A DNA stretch of 64,000 nucleotides. It comes from Escarpia spicata (Eukaryota > Annelida > Polychaeta > Sabellida > Siboglinidae). The notes under the pieces are model-generated. The model did no database searches and was not told the origin of the DNA. It was given only the letters and a program-made list of their open reading frames with translations. Below, in pieces: positions 11,370-22,490 of this stretch (its first letter is position 1; each line of letters starts with the position of its first letter). Where the stretch lies: NCBI GenBank assembly GCA_963995525.1, contig OZ023218.1:49613454-49677453 (forward strand). The letters are read 5' to 3'. The translations under genes and the position numbers were made by a program.

Positions 11370-13800
11370 AATTGTGCGCTGACCTGCTTTGCTCTTCGCC
11401 GACTCTGGGTTAGGATCCACTCGACGACACGTGACCTTGCGTGTACCTGGTTCATCTCCCATGAGGGCTTATACCTCTATGTTAGCCACATATTATGATC
11501 CAGTTGGTTGCATTTGCACCATGTATGTGTATGGAAGGTGGGGTAGAAATAGAGGCCACCATTTTATGATTCCACGAAAGATTTTATTTCCGTTTTCCCA
11601 GTTTGGAATCTTTACTTCTCGTGGTATTGCTACCAGATGGAAGGAACTAGTGGCTGCTGTCTCCTCTAAAAGACAAGTGTGTGTATCCTCTAAAACACAC
11701 ATGCAAATTGGGGTAAACGAAATTAACAAAGTTTAGAAACGGCGGCAGATGTAATCGAACCACCACAATCTCGATCAACAATTGACAACGACCCCCTTTT
11801 TAAAGGTGACAAGTGACAAGTTGGAAAGTACTATATTAATAAAAAAAATTGTAAATAAAATCTATACAAAGTAAGACGATCATGTAATCTAAACAAAATA
11901 TTTAAAACAATGTTTTAATAAAATTACACAAATAAGAACGCTTCCCCACAGAACGTCTAAAAGATTTTGCCTTCGGCTGTTTCCGTGAGCGTGACGTAAT
12001 ATGTGCCAAACAAAGCTGGCGGATGGTCAAAGTTGGCTAAGTTATTCAGCGGTTGTCGCACTGTTGCCTTCGATTAATAACAACCAGTAATTGTATATCG
12101 GATGATAGCTATGGAAATGCTTCAGCGAAGAGTTGTTTGTTTTCGCTCGAATGCCAAAGACAAGAAATGAGTGGACAACAAACAGATAAATCGACTGAAT
12201 TTGATGACCATCTCATCCCCATCGATATCGCAACTTGGAAGTTGGACTCGCATCTGCTGTTGTTTCGTGAAGGATACAGCAGTTTGTGAATTCGAATGAT
12301 ACAAGTACAAGTGACATTACCCACCATCCTGATTATTGACAAGAGAACCACAAAAAATGATACGTCTCCAATACAACGAAGCGAGCTGCGGAGGCCCAGG
12401 AACGTGGTTTTTGAGTCGAGGTAAGCCAAATCCAAGAAGAGTGACAAAACATAGACGTAGCTACGATGTATTCGCTACACCAGTCACATTTGTATTTACC
12501 AGTTGTACTCGATATATATGTTATACGTTGTTAACCGTATACAAAATGACTCAGAATATTTCAATACTGGCAATGAACTCTCAGTTTTTGGAGCGCACAT
12601 CTGCAAATGGAAAGGGACCGTTCGTTAACCGAAGCTGAGCACTTAGCCTCAAAGAATGTCGTTCAACTCATCGACTCAACTGTTGTTAATTACTGGCTTG
12701 GCAGTTCGCGAAAATGTCTTTTTAGCTTGTATACAATACAACATTTGGCCATGTTGTTGAATATTTATATTTTCTACAACCTGGATTGTTAACTTCTTGT
12801 CTTGTTTTAAATTTGGAGAGTGGGTATATTATAAATGTGTAGAACTTTGCGTGTCATAACATCGCGTCCAATGGCAACGCTTGATTTCGTGACACCTTTG
12901 TATTGTGTTGTTTTTTCTTCCGCCTGACTCCTTCGGTAAATGTTTATGTTGAACTGGCAGCTACCATTCTTAATAAACCTGATTGGCTTATCATCAGTGT
13001 AAATGTGTTATGGGAATATATGTTTTGACTATATTCACTACATCGTCATAATTACATAAATGACAAGGTGCAACTGAACTGTACACTGAATAGTTAGTTA
13101 TCAATGCGCTGTAATTAAACTATCAACTAATATTAAGATACCTTTGTTATGTATTTTTTGACTACAACATAGTACGGTAAAGGGATACTAATTTCAATCC
13201 AACAACAATTATTATTAATATATAATATACCCAAACAGTGTGCTCAGATTGTAGTAATACAAACAAATAGATAATGTTGTCTGTTATTACACTGATATAT
13301 AGTTGGTTAGTATTTCAGTATTACTGATGCTGACAAATCAAAGGATGAGGAAACACTATCGTCTTCAACTCTTCATTGTGCACAGAACACTGTGCATCAG
13401 ATAGTGCTGAATAGGAATTTGGAGACACTTGCTGTGAGAAAGCAGTCAAGCATACATGATTATGTATCAACAAGAAAATGAAATGGAAACTAACAACATG
13501 CCTAATAATATTGCATGCTTCATTGGACTGCAATAATAAACAAATTAAGTTTTGTTTCTCAATACCGTAGCTTAAGCGCATTCATTAGAAATCTATCACA
13601 TTTACTGAACATTATACAATATTACTGACAATCATGAATATATATACTATAACCATTCTCCTGTGATGATATTTACCTTACATCTAATTTTGAAAGAAAC
13701 ACATTTACAATTAAAATTAACTGTCAAATAAGGGTAGCATGTGATGTAAATATTTGTTATAATTAACAGTCTGATGATGCCGGAAGTTCACATTCACAGC
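11370..13800. other. no gene recognised
   Basis: AT-rich. A B-box-like motif on the minus strand near 11750-11765 (GGTGGTTCGATTACA) hints at a tRNA-derived repeat relic but has no A box at the right distance. Remaining frames are short and featureless. Confidence 0.4.
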
Positions 13801-14000
13801 NNNNNNNNNNNNNNNNNNNNNNNNNNNNNNNNNNNNNNNNNNNNNNNNNNNNNNNNNNNNNNNNNNNNNNNNNNNNNNNNNNNNNNNNNNNNNNNNNNNN
13901 NNNNNNNNNNNNNNNNNNNNNNNNNNNNNNNNNNNNNNNNNNNNNNNNNNNNNNNNNNNNNNNNNNNNNNNNNNNNNNNNNNNNNNNNNNNNNNNNNNNN
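13801..14000. other. assembly gap (200 N)
   Basis: Exactly 200 unknown bases, a conventional placeholder length. It is flanked on the right by GGT/GGTAGC-type and CA/CACG repeats, which probably caused the break. Confidence 0.99.
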
Positions 14001-14097
14001 GGTATTGGTAGTGGTAATGGTGGTAGCGGTGGTAGCGGTGGCGGTGTGTGTATGAGAGAGAGAGATATGGACACACACACGCACGCACGCACACACA

Positions 14098-14129
<32 letters not shown>

Positions 14130-14165
14130 CGTACACCACGCGCACACACACCACGCACACATAAC
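14001..14165. repeat. compound microsatellite (GGTAGC, GA, CACG)
   Basis: GGT/GGC-rich triplets at 14001-14047, a short GA run, then CA and GCAC tetranucleotides to about 14135. Low complexity beside the assembly gap. Confidence 0.9.
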
Positions 14166-14169
14166 AAAT

Positions 14170-14785
14170 ATACTTTCTCCCTATCACAGATAATTAGTAG
14201 AGGGATATCAGATAGATCAATATGCACACATTAGCGACATCGATTAGCATGTAATTCTCATTGATTACTATGTGTGATATACTGGATACATGCGTTTGTT
14301 AGTAATGTCGCAGCTGACGTCCCAGCAGGAGTGTGAAACACAATATAGATGTAGGAATACTATTCAATTTAACTTTTTGAATTAGGGAATCAGTGCAATA
14401 TATAATAACAGAACCTAACATTCACGACGTGATTATGGCACAGAGAAGGACAAACGGAATGGTGATTGGACACGAAGCACTTAATCGCCGATCAGGAAGC
14501 GCTTGTACATTAAATAAGTGTATTGTTTCAATGGTGTTAATGTCCAACGGAATGTTGCACGCACAACACAGACACATGGTGCATTCATAATTCGATAGAT
14601 TTGGTCTACCTCCAAACCAATATTCGAGGATGTTCGCTTTTATATCATCCGCACAGTCACAACACATAATGCTACACTGGCCTCTGCTTTGATTGTCTCT
14701 TTCCAACAAGCATAACTGTGCATACTTGGCAAACTTGGCTGTCCCTTTCAGTCGGTGGTTAAAGTCCTTAGTTTCGTATTGAGTA
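14170..14785. other. no gene recognised
   Basis: Short frames on both strands (14393-14590 plus, 14422-14709 minus) without domain, splice or repeat support. Confidence 0.4.
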
Positions 14786-14789
14786 ATGT

Positions 14790-14990
14790 TCAGAGTAAAT
14801 GTAGATACAATACAACGGCTTCAGGAAGTTTATTCCAGCAATCGATAACACGATCGATGAAGAGTTGTTTCCGAATCTCGGTATGCGAGTATATCTTCTG
14901 TAGTTTTAGGCTGTGGTCTCGCAAATTATAAGCTGGTCAATAGAAGAAACGATCTGTTTTTCTATTAGAGCTACTGAGATCCCGAGGGGT
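14790..14990 (-). mobile_element. LINE C-terminal relic
   Basis: The minus strand encodes HSLKLQKIYSHTEIRKQLF followed by IDRVIDCWNKLPEAVV (about 14815-14925). This matches the R-x-F-F-x-x-R-V-V-x-x-W-N-x-L-P signature found downstream of reverse transcriptase in many CR1/L2/Jockey-like LINE proteins. Stops and frameshifts occur on both sides. It is a dead 5'-truncated fragment. Confidence 0.75.
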
Positions 14991-15013
14991 GCACTGCCTA
15001 TACTATGTGGATG

Positions 15014-15310
15014 TGCCGACTTCAGGGGTCGTTTTTTATCGAGGCTCCCTAGATCGAGGGTATGTTTTTGACATGTTTTCCCTATAACAAGGGCCAGTAT
15101 TATACAGAATTTCCTTAGACAAGGGTATCATTTCGAGGAACTCTCCCTAGAACAAGGCTAGCTTTTTATCGCAGCATTCACGGTTACCTATATTTTTGTA
15201 TATATCGGCAACTACTCGGGGGCAATTTTTGCGGGAAATTCGGCCCCGAGAAGTCAAGTGTTCCAACTCGAGACGACCCCACAATTTGTCCCTAGATCAA
15301 GGGTATACTT
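15014..15310. repeat. diverged 33-base repeat with palindromic core
   Basis: Cores of the form CCCTAGA(T/A)C(A/G)AGGG occur at 15047-15060, 15080-15093, 15113-15125, 15145-15157 and 15290-15303. The first four starts are spaced 33, 33 and 32 bases. Each core is a partial dyad (CCCT...AGGG). A further hairpin, CTCGGGG ... CCCCGAG, lies at about 15216-15251. The spacers have diverged more than the cores. Confidence 0.7.
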
Positions 15311-15470
15311 TTTTGATACTACGTTGACCGCGTAGTGATACATGCCAAACAGGAGTGCTTACTACGCCCTATGCTGCTAGCTGTATCAGTCCCAAACGTA
15401 TATAGTCAGTGATTTGAAAAAGGCAAACCGACGCGCCATCTGGTGTCACCGCAATGAAATTCCATCTTGT

Positions 15471-16071
15471 CTACCCTCGTATTTGTTTGTTGCACCTGTA
15501 AACAATGCAGCGAACCCGGTTCGCGCCGAATAGGCGCATGCAGAACGACGTTATGCACGTGCTTAGCGTTTCACCCCAGCGGCGTTTCTGAAACAAGATG
15601 TGCTCGTCGCCGGCAAGTTTGAAACGCCGGTTGACTGCGGTATTCGACGAGCGTTGTGTCAGTATGTTCGCTAGGTGGCGACGCTTCATCTTGCGATTAA
15701 AAATCCGCGTCGCACCGCCACTTGGTTCCCGTATCGGCTGAAATAAGCGGCTTCGAAGATTTTCAATATTACCTTCGTAGCGGATGCGGTTGGCTTCAGA
15801 AACACAGTCAAGAACTCGAGCCACATCACCCCGACGTTCTAAACACATAGCAACACCATTCCCTGACGTGTATAGCAAGGGCAGCTTGTGCGAGAGATTT
15901 CTCAGAGGTCTTGCTGCGAACTTCAGGCGCCATAGCAAATTACCCATGCACCACTGCACTGTTACGTCACGCACCGAGAAACAAGTCCATCGTAAAGGTA
16001 GGGGCGATGGCTGAGCCAAGATGTGGCGTTGAGGGAAAGCATCGTCCACGAATTTGTCGAGGTCGGAGAAC
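15471..16071 (-). CDS. terminal exon of a secreted-type cysteine-hairpin protein (family member B)
   Basis: Unrecognised family, related by architecture to the exons at 5179-5767 and 56608-57034. The exon encodes 199 residues and a stop. It begins after a strong acceptor (tgtggttgcag, minus) and enters the frame in phase 2. Near the end it carries CITSFC-X10-CIVYRC followed by six residues and the stop. Earlier cysteines form C-X10-C (WTCFSVRDVTVQWC) and C-X12-C (MCLERRGDVARVLDC), which look like the same hairpins with only the inner disulfide kept. The middle is rich in Arg and Lys. Base composition is clearly more GC-rich than the flanks, as expected of coding DNA. No start codon or signal-peptide exon was found upstream, so the gene is partial here. 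Coding is likely; function is unknown. Confidence 0.55.
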
Positions 16072-16685
16072 CTGCAACCACACAAGGACACCGTTTTGCA
16101 TATTATAAACAACAACTGCTCAATAATACCAACAACACACTTTGGCCGGCCATTAATTGATATTGTTATGCCATTGACATGAAGGTAGAATATAATAAAC
16201 AGTCGGAATCGGAATCGGAATAGACATAAGCATTAATTAATGTGTATGCGTCTACTCCAAGTCTATGACGTAGGAGCCGTTTTCCCGACGTTTTTGCCGC
16301 GCGCGCGAGATTCCTGCAATTGTTAGGTTACGTTTTACGTATTACGCGCACATTACATTTTAAGTTCAGAACCGCCAAGGAACGAACTGAGTTACCCCAT
16401 AAAGGTGACTTGACACATGTGGGGCTAATCCTTGAAAATGTGCCGCTCGAGGTTCAAGCCGTCTAAGAAGGAAACCTTAACCTGCATACGCAAGCTCAAT
16501 TATACTTAGATGCACACAGTTCTCTGCCATCATTATTATGCTACCAAATGTCATCCTTCTCATTCACTGTCGGTGGATAGCAAAGCAGGTTTTTGAATGC
16601 GTCATGCCAGTTGTTTGTTCTCCCTTATCGTGTACCAAATGTTCGACCGCGTCATCCTTTTCTTCGGACAGTTGGGTCTTTAGCG
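16072..16685. other. putative intron upstream of the exon at 15471, nothing recognised
   Basis: AT-rich with a short GGAATC triplication near 16205-16222. No exon could be proposed. Confidence 0.35.
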
Positions 16686-16689
16686 GTAT

Positions 16690-16850
16690 TCCAGTTGACG
16701 ACATCTTACCATCCTTGGCCGCCAGTCACGTGGTAGGTAGTCTAGGATACCTAGGCGCCGTGAGGTGGCGACCTCTCTGGCTCACCCTTCTCATTCTTCT
16801 CGCGAGTTTACGAAGGCGAACGAGAATCGGATAAGCGAGACTAGATCAGT
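16690..16850 (+). repeat. dispersed repeat family R3, short copy
   Basis: Shares CCTAGGCGCCGTGAGGTGGC-type sequence (16748-16768) and GAGAATCGGATAAGCGAGACTAGAT (16821-16845) with 58028-58048 and 58391-58415. In this copy the two blocks are about 55 bases apart, against about 340 in the other, so one copy carries a deletion or the other an insertion. Confidence 0.6.
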
Positions 16851-16859
16851 TGTTCAAAA

Positions 16860-18085
16860 CAGTTACCCCGCCTAGTGGGTATCGCGGAGACAGGTTTTCA
16901 TTACTAAACATGGACACAGAGCACTGTTGACTTTCCCATTTGTGGCCATGTTAACGTTTTGTCAGATTGTATGAAAACAGTACCTGAGAAAGTTCTGAAA
17001 TTCCTTCACACGCACTGCCATCATGTCATTGATATGCTATCCAAATTTCGTCAAAATCTCATACCTCCAGCTCTTCTAAAACTCATGCGTCTAAGGTCCC
17101 CATCAATATTTACCAAAATAGCCACATGTTTCTGCAACCACGTGTGTCAGATGAACAGAAATGGCAAACAAGTTAATCCACCAACTGCATTCTTCCAGGT
17201 ATTCGACGTTTCACTGCCAACACATGCTACTACCGAATCTGCTAATATGCCTGATCTATTGCACTCTGTTCACATAAAAAGTGGTATTTCAAATGAGAAA
17301 TATCAACACTTTCTATGTAGTGTGTAATTTTATGAAACAACAGAAAGATTAACTGTGCTCTGACCCCACGTAGCTTAATAGCGTGGAGTGGCGCACTGAA
17401 CAGATTCGTTGACATTGATGTCCTACCTGTTTCCCGCCATTTAAATCATAATGGCGCCATTTGAACTAATCACAATGGCGTTGCAACATATTCTCGAGGT
17501 GTGTAAATGCTTTTTAATGTTTCATCATCATTTGTCCGCTATGCCGGCCAGTAGATAATATATGGCTGTTCTGTGTGCATTGCATCAACTCAATGTACAC
17601 TGGCTGAAACGAATGTTCCTATTTAGCGTAGTGTTATGCCCGATTGCGTGTGTCCTGGCAGCGACGAATCAGTTGCGTGCTTGTTAAACGAACGGTGACA
17701 GTAAAGCAAAAACTGACAATTTGTAACACTGAAGCTGCAGCGTTGAGCTCATTCACATTCACGGTTGCGGTTGGCGGACGCTACTATAGGTCATTAGTGC
17801 TTCGTAACTGTTACATTCGCTTGCATACGCTACGTGCAAAGAGTGTGCCCTTTGCATGAAAAATCGTGCAATATTTATTTGAATCTAGTTACTAGCTGAC
17901 AGCTGTTAAGTTGCATGCTGACACACAAGCCTGGTCTTGTCGGTAAACGGAAGTTATCACATCTGGTGGATGAATTGTGGCGACCTTCTTTGATATTTAC
18001 CATCAATTTACATTTCTTTGATGCTATTGATAAGTAAATATATGAACAATGATAACCCGAGAGTCCACCCTCAAACACGAACTTG
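16860..18085. other. no gene recognised
   Basis: Contains a plus-strand frame of 122 codons (16959-17327) with no recognised domain, and a small hairpin (CCACG-tagcttaatag-CGTGG) near 17369. Nothing else could be supported. Confidence 0.4.
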
Positions 18086-18091
18086 TGCACG

Positions 18092-18400
18092 CGCGTCATC
18101 ATCATCAGCGGTCCCTCGAAACGAGGATGACGTCTGCAAGGGGTCGGTTGTGCGTCCTGAGGTGACTCGGGGGCCAGATTCTCGAATTGCAGATCTTGCT
18201 GCAGTGTGGGCCGGAAGTACCGGGTGGAAGGGAGACGTGTAGATATTGAGACATCGCCCTCTCCTTTCTCCTCTGTCGCTTCTCCGCCTCGTGTAGTAGA
18301 CGGTCGGTATCATTGTATACATTGGGCCGCTGCTTGGTGGATACTGCAGTCACAAAGTAGACGGTCCGCAGCCATGACCTCCCAAGTGTTGATGCTTATC
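18092..18400. other. GC-rich segment, possible old dispersed element
   Basis: Markedly GC-richer than its surroundings. It begins with CATCATCATCAGCGGTCCCTCG and contains GATCTTGCTGCAGTGTGGG. A diverged relative starts at 28923 (CATCATCATCGGCAGCTCCTCG, then GATCTTCGTGCAGTGGGAG). Frames are open on both strands but carry no domain. Confidence 0.35.
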
Positions 18401-20440
18401 TGGCCTTTCTTCATGATATACTTCGCTGTGTTTCTTAATCGCTTCCTCTAGCTACCACGTGTTCTCGAACCATGCGTCAGATGGGACAAATGTGCATGTG
18501 TATGACCCACAACGAAACAGGATGCATGCCCATGCACGCGGATCTTTAAAGCGAGGCAAACGTCGTGGTTTTGGGTTATGCACTAAAATGAATCGTTTCA
18601 TAAACGTGGAAGATTCTAGTCATATATATACGTTTTCCTGGTAACTAACATGTTCAAGCGTTGACCAATAAGAACCTGACTGTGACGGCGCCGCTGTTGT
18701 GACATATCAAGATGGTGTACGTTGCTGGCGTCTACGTTTATTTATCATATTTCAGCGAATTCATTTGCGAAATTACACTTTTATGTTAAAGAGATATGTT
18801 GACAAAAATAGTAACAATTCTTTACTTAGCCGATGCATACGTAGACTATGTACCAATTATACAGCGACGAAACAGTTCCTCGAATTACGTTGATCTCTTT
18901 CCACGACAACTTTGGCTCATCAATCACGTCCCACCTGGCTTTCCATCATCAATAGCGTGCGCCATTATTAAATTATGTTAGCTTTAATTTAATGTAAAGT
19001 AGTATGTAGACCGGGTCTACGCTATTTCCATTGTACTGCAAATGTGCGTGGAAATGCGATTGCAAGTTGAAGGTCGGCCAAATCGCAACGGACACTTGCT
19101 GGCACCGGCGGCGCTAGTTGACGTCCTGTATATAATTCTTCGTTGACAAGAGTTGTGTCAGTATTAATTATGTTATTGTGTAGAGTAACAATAATGCCCA
19201 CGTGCATTCTGGATTTACAGGGACGAACCCGCACACTATGAGTGCCATATTAAGTAAGATAAAGCTTCACAATTAATTGTACTCGCCATAGGCACCGAGG
19301 ATGCATATATATATATATCAAGTTAACTAATGAAACGCGTATTCAACGTCGTCTTCCCAATAAAACAGTTTATATGTTCATAACACTATCAATGTTCATA
19401 GAATGTTCATGCTGTCATAACATTGTATCTTATGATTCCAATGTATCGGTATTCATGTGTACATTAGATTGTACACAGTTTGAAATATTAATTATTTTGT
19501 GCACAGCATAGTGTACGGGTTACGTGAACACATCAAGTAGACTATCCCTATTTGCACGTGAGTTGCACCTATGTCATTATGATAGCTAGTCTAGGTTTGG
19601 CAACTAATTTTTTGTTTACCGTACGTATTTTCAATGATTCTCTCTGGTCTTTGGTGAATCCCGACAGGTCTACGGTACATCGCTGAAAGCACAACCGAAC
19701 TTTCCCGCGACTTCAGCACAGATTCATGTTCTACATTTTGTTTTGTCTGTTCATCCTCTGCAGTTTGGGAAATTTCCCCATGATGAATTATCTTTAGTTC
19801 TGTTGTTTTATTCAAGTCGAATCGAACGAGGCTGCGATCGCAACAATGCAACATCGTTTAGTAATAGAAGCGTATAAGAACTGACTTCGCGTACGACATG
19901 CTAAAATTTCACTGGAAAGTAATTTACTTTCACTTGAAATGAATTTATTCCTGGTTTATGATATCTGAAATCTAGAGCTAATAGGATATAATTAACGTAA
20001 ACAGTTAGTTCGGTCGTAAACGTATAATTCGTACATTTCCAATAATGAAAGCGTACCTGCATGTTTAATAATGTTCAAAAATTATTTATTTCTTTTGTTG
20101 TAGTTTGAAACCAAAATGCGAAATAACCGTATAATATAGCAGTCGGGCTCTCTTTCGACAGAACGTAGCCTATGTGCTAATAATACATTTATAACAACTT
20201 TATTATCTTTGGCAGCCATAGAGGCTGAAGATTACAACAGGTGCATTAAAATTGATAAAATAATTAAATAAAGTAGAATAATAAAACACTGAAATACAAC
20301 CTAAATAAGTGAAATTATAAATAATTAAAATGTCTAATTTGCGTATAAATATATAAATAGGTCGGTTGCTACATGGAATCGTTGTCGACTACTTTTGTTT
20401 GCATGGTTCCCAGTTCAAAAGAGCTTATAGTGAATAGCAA
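18401..20440. other. no gene recognised
   Basis: AT-rich DNA with short frames. The minus-strand frame 19022-19234 is the most GC-rich but has no recognisable feature. 20190-20330 read on the minus strand resembles a LINE 3' tail (CTATGGCTGCCAAAGATAA, then TAAAGTTGTT), which is weak. Confidence 0.4.
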
Positions 20441-20448
20441 TGCATCAG

Positions 20449-20580
20449 GCTTGTATCCAGGGGGTTTTACCCCTCCTAAATTGTGAATCCCCTACCCCCT
20501 TAATTGCATATTAACCCCCTTCTCAAATTATTGTGCCCCCGTTGCATTTTAATTCCCCTTTTCTAAAAAGCGTGAACGTT
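20449..20580 (+). mobile_element. possible hAT-like DNA-transposon end
   Basis: Begins CAGGCTTGTATCCAGGGGG and continues with alternating CCCC and AT-rich blocks (AAATTGTGAATCCCC, AACCCCC, GTGCCCCC). This layout resembles the terminal regions of the element at 47826-49235 (CAGGCCCGTAGCCAGGG, AAAATGTGAACCCCC). The other end was not located. Confidence 0.4.
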
Positions 20581-20599
20581 TTAGGTCATAATTAGGCAC

Positions 20600-21302
20600 C
20601 ATTTTGTTCTCCATTTCCACACACACCTTACAGGGTAATTAAAGAAGTGACAAATATACTGTATACATGCATCTGAGTACACATTATTTATTCTAGTATT
20701 AAGAACATTACATTAAACAATTGTTATTATGATTATTATTTATACACGTGACAGTGCTGAATTTTAATAAATTACTTGCAGTTCCATTTCTCTGGAATCG
20801 GATATAGACTCATGTCAGCCAGCCAGATGTAAAGATGATGATGTTAAACTAAAATCAAAATGTCTCAAGCTATCTAGCACAGGTTAGCATAATGTTTGTA
20901 ATTGTCAATAATCGTCTTGAAAATGTAATTCTATACTGTTATAATATGTACGGTATTATCGTATATGACTTGCCTATTATAAATGGTATGGTTGTTTACT
21001 ACGATATATAGGACAGTTGAACCTAATTATTAAGGTCAGTCTTGGGACTCGGTCAAGTGATCTGAATAGTGTTAATACATTTTTAATCAATGCAATTAGT
21101 ATTTTTGTATTTATTTTTGGAAAAAGTGTTTTTGATGTATCGCCACTTAGATTTAGTTTCTGAGTGTGTGGATTTATTCCAACAAAATGGATTTTCAGTT
21201 ATTACTCATCAATCAAGTGGATTTTCCATTATCACGTCTGATGTTTCAAACGCATATTTGGTTATCATTTTGGGTGTTTTTTAAATATTGTAAACTGTTG
21301 CA
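20600..21302. other. AT-rich flank upstream of the hAT-like gene relic
   Basis: No domain or repeat recognised. A promoter could lie here but no convincing element was identified. Confidence 0.4.
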
Positions 21303-21490
21303 GATTCGCCAGTTGTATTTCCATCTGCTATCGCCGTTTTGTCAGCATTGCCCGCTGCAGAACATGAACAGCCAACATCAGCATCTGTGCCACTTGAACG
21401 TTCTCTAAAAGATGACGTCGTTGAAATTCTTGGTCAAGCAACATACCCGGTCGAAACTATGGCAATGATTCGTGCAATCTCCGATGGACA
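21303..21490 (+). pseudogene. possible 5' exon of the hAT-like relic
   Basis: After an acceptor-like aaactgttgcag (ending 21303) a frame encodes SPVVFPSAIAVLSALPAAEH, then LERSLKDDVVEILGQATYPV. It reads like protein but was not matched to a domain. Assignment to the downstream hAT relic rests on position and strand only. Confidence 0.35.
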
Positions 21491-21559
21491 GCGGTTCGTT
21501 TGTGTTTTTATCATTACGAACCATCTGCTTTGTATCGATTTCCGTCATCGTCGATGAAT

Positions 21560-22463
21560 GCCAAAAACTGATCATTCCAGCGATCGTGGTTGGTGAAGTA
21601 CCCCCGGCTGGTATACAGTGCCCCGGTTGATGGCATTTTTGTGTGCGGGATCGCTACGGTAAAGGCGTTTTAGTCAACACACCACTGAAAAAGTGGATTA
21701 AGACTAGCGATGTTCTTGGTGGGAAGACACGCCACACCACAAATACATAGCATAGAGAAACTGTGTGTGACATGGACATTTTCATCTCGACAACGATGAA
21801 TCCGTCGCAAACGATTAAAGCCCACATCGACAGGACATTGCTGCAGCGGATTGCAGACAACCGTCATGTGGTAAAGAGGGTTGCAGAGGCAGTTCTTCTC
21901 TGTGGTCGGCAATGTATTGTTCTCTGTGGTCGACAGTGTATTGTTCTCTGTGGTCGGCAGTGTATTGTTCTCTGTGGTCGGCAGTGTATTGCCCTCTGTG
22001 GTCGGCAGTGTATTGTTCTCTGTGGTCGACAGTGTATTGTTCTCTGTGGTCGACAGTGTATTGTTCTCTGTGGTCGGCAGTGTATTGTTCTCTGTGGTCG
22101 ACAGTGTATTGCTCTCTGTGGTCGGCAGTGTATTGCCCTCTGTGGTCGGCAGTGCATTGTTCTCTGTGGTCGACAGTGTATTGTTCTCTGTGGTCGGCAG
22201 TGTATTGCTCTCCGTGGAGATGAAGAGACATTGCTAACCACGGGCAACCCAGGTAACTTCCTGGCTTGTCTAAAGCAGCAAGCTACATCCGATGTTCTTC
22301 TGCAGCAACACCTTAATGCACCAAACATGAAGACTGCCACCTACCTGTCTCCTCAAAGCCAGAATGAACTTATCGAGGTCATCGGCAAGAATCAGATACT
22401 GGAAGTGATTCTCAATTAATTCGTCAAAGACGGGCTGCCGACATCATCGAAGCACGTGACATG
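21560..22463 (+). pseudogene. exon with TTF-finger remnant, expanded CGRQ motif and DUF4371-like part
   Basis: The finger remnant includes GKGVLVNTPLKKWIKTSDVL (about 21658-21717). Then 21763-22419 is open and holds SQTIKAHIDRTLLQRIADNR, thirteen copies of the CGRQCI-containing octapeptide, and NFLACLKQQATSDVLLQQHL with SQNELIEVIGKNQILEVI. The frame then ends at TAA (22417). The neighbouring frame (LIRQRRAADIIEARDM) continues the similarity to the donor GTAAGT at 22464. One frameshift therefore breaks the exon. Confidence 0.8.
21901..22212 (+). repeat. in-frame 24-base minisatellite, 13 copies, inside the hAT frame
   Basis: The unit TGTGGTCGGCAGTGTATTGT+TCTC encodes C-G-R-Q-C-I-V/A-L. The related proteins carry this motif once, followed by RG; here only the last copy continues as LRGDEE. 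All 13 copies keep the frame open. Copies differ at GGC/GAC (on the complementary side silent or conservative) and GTT/GCT/GCC, which change Val to Ala. Confidence 0.95.
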
Positions 22464-22490
22464 GTAAGTTTTCTTATATTGTGTTCTCGT

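Noticed and set aside
13717..14227. Open frames spanning the N gap
   Set aside because: They exist only because unknown bases contain no stops.
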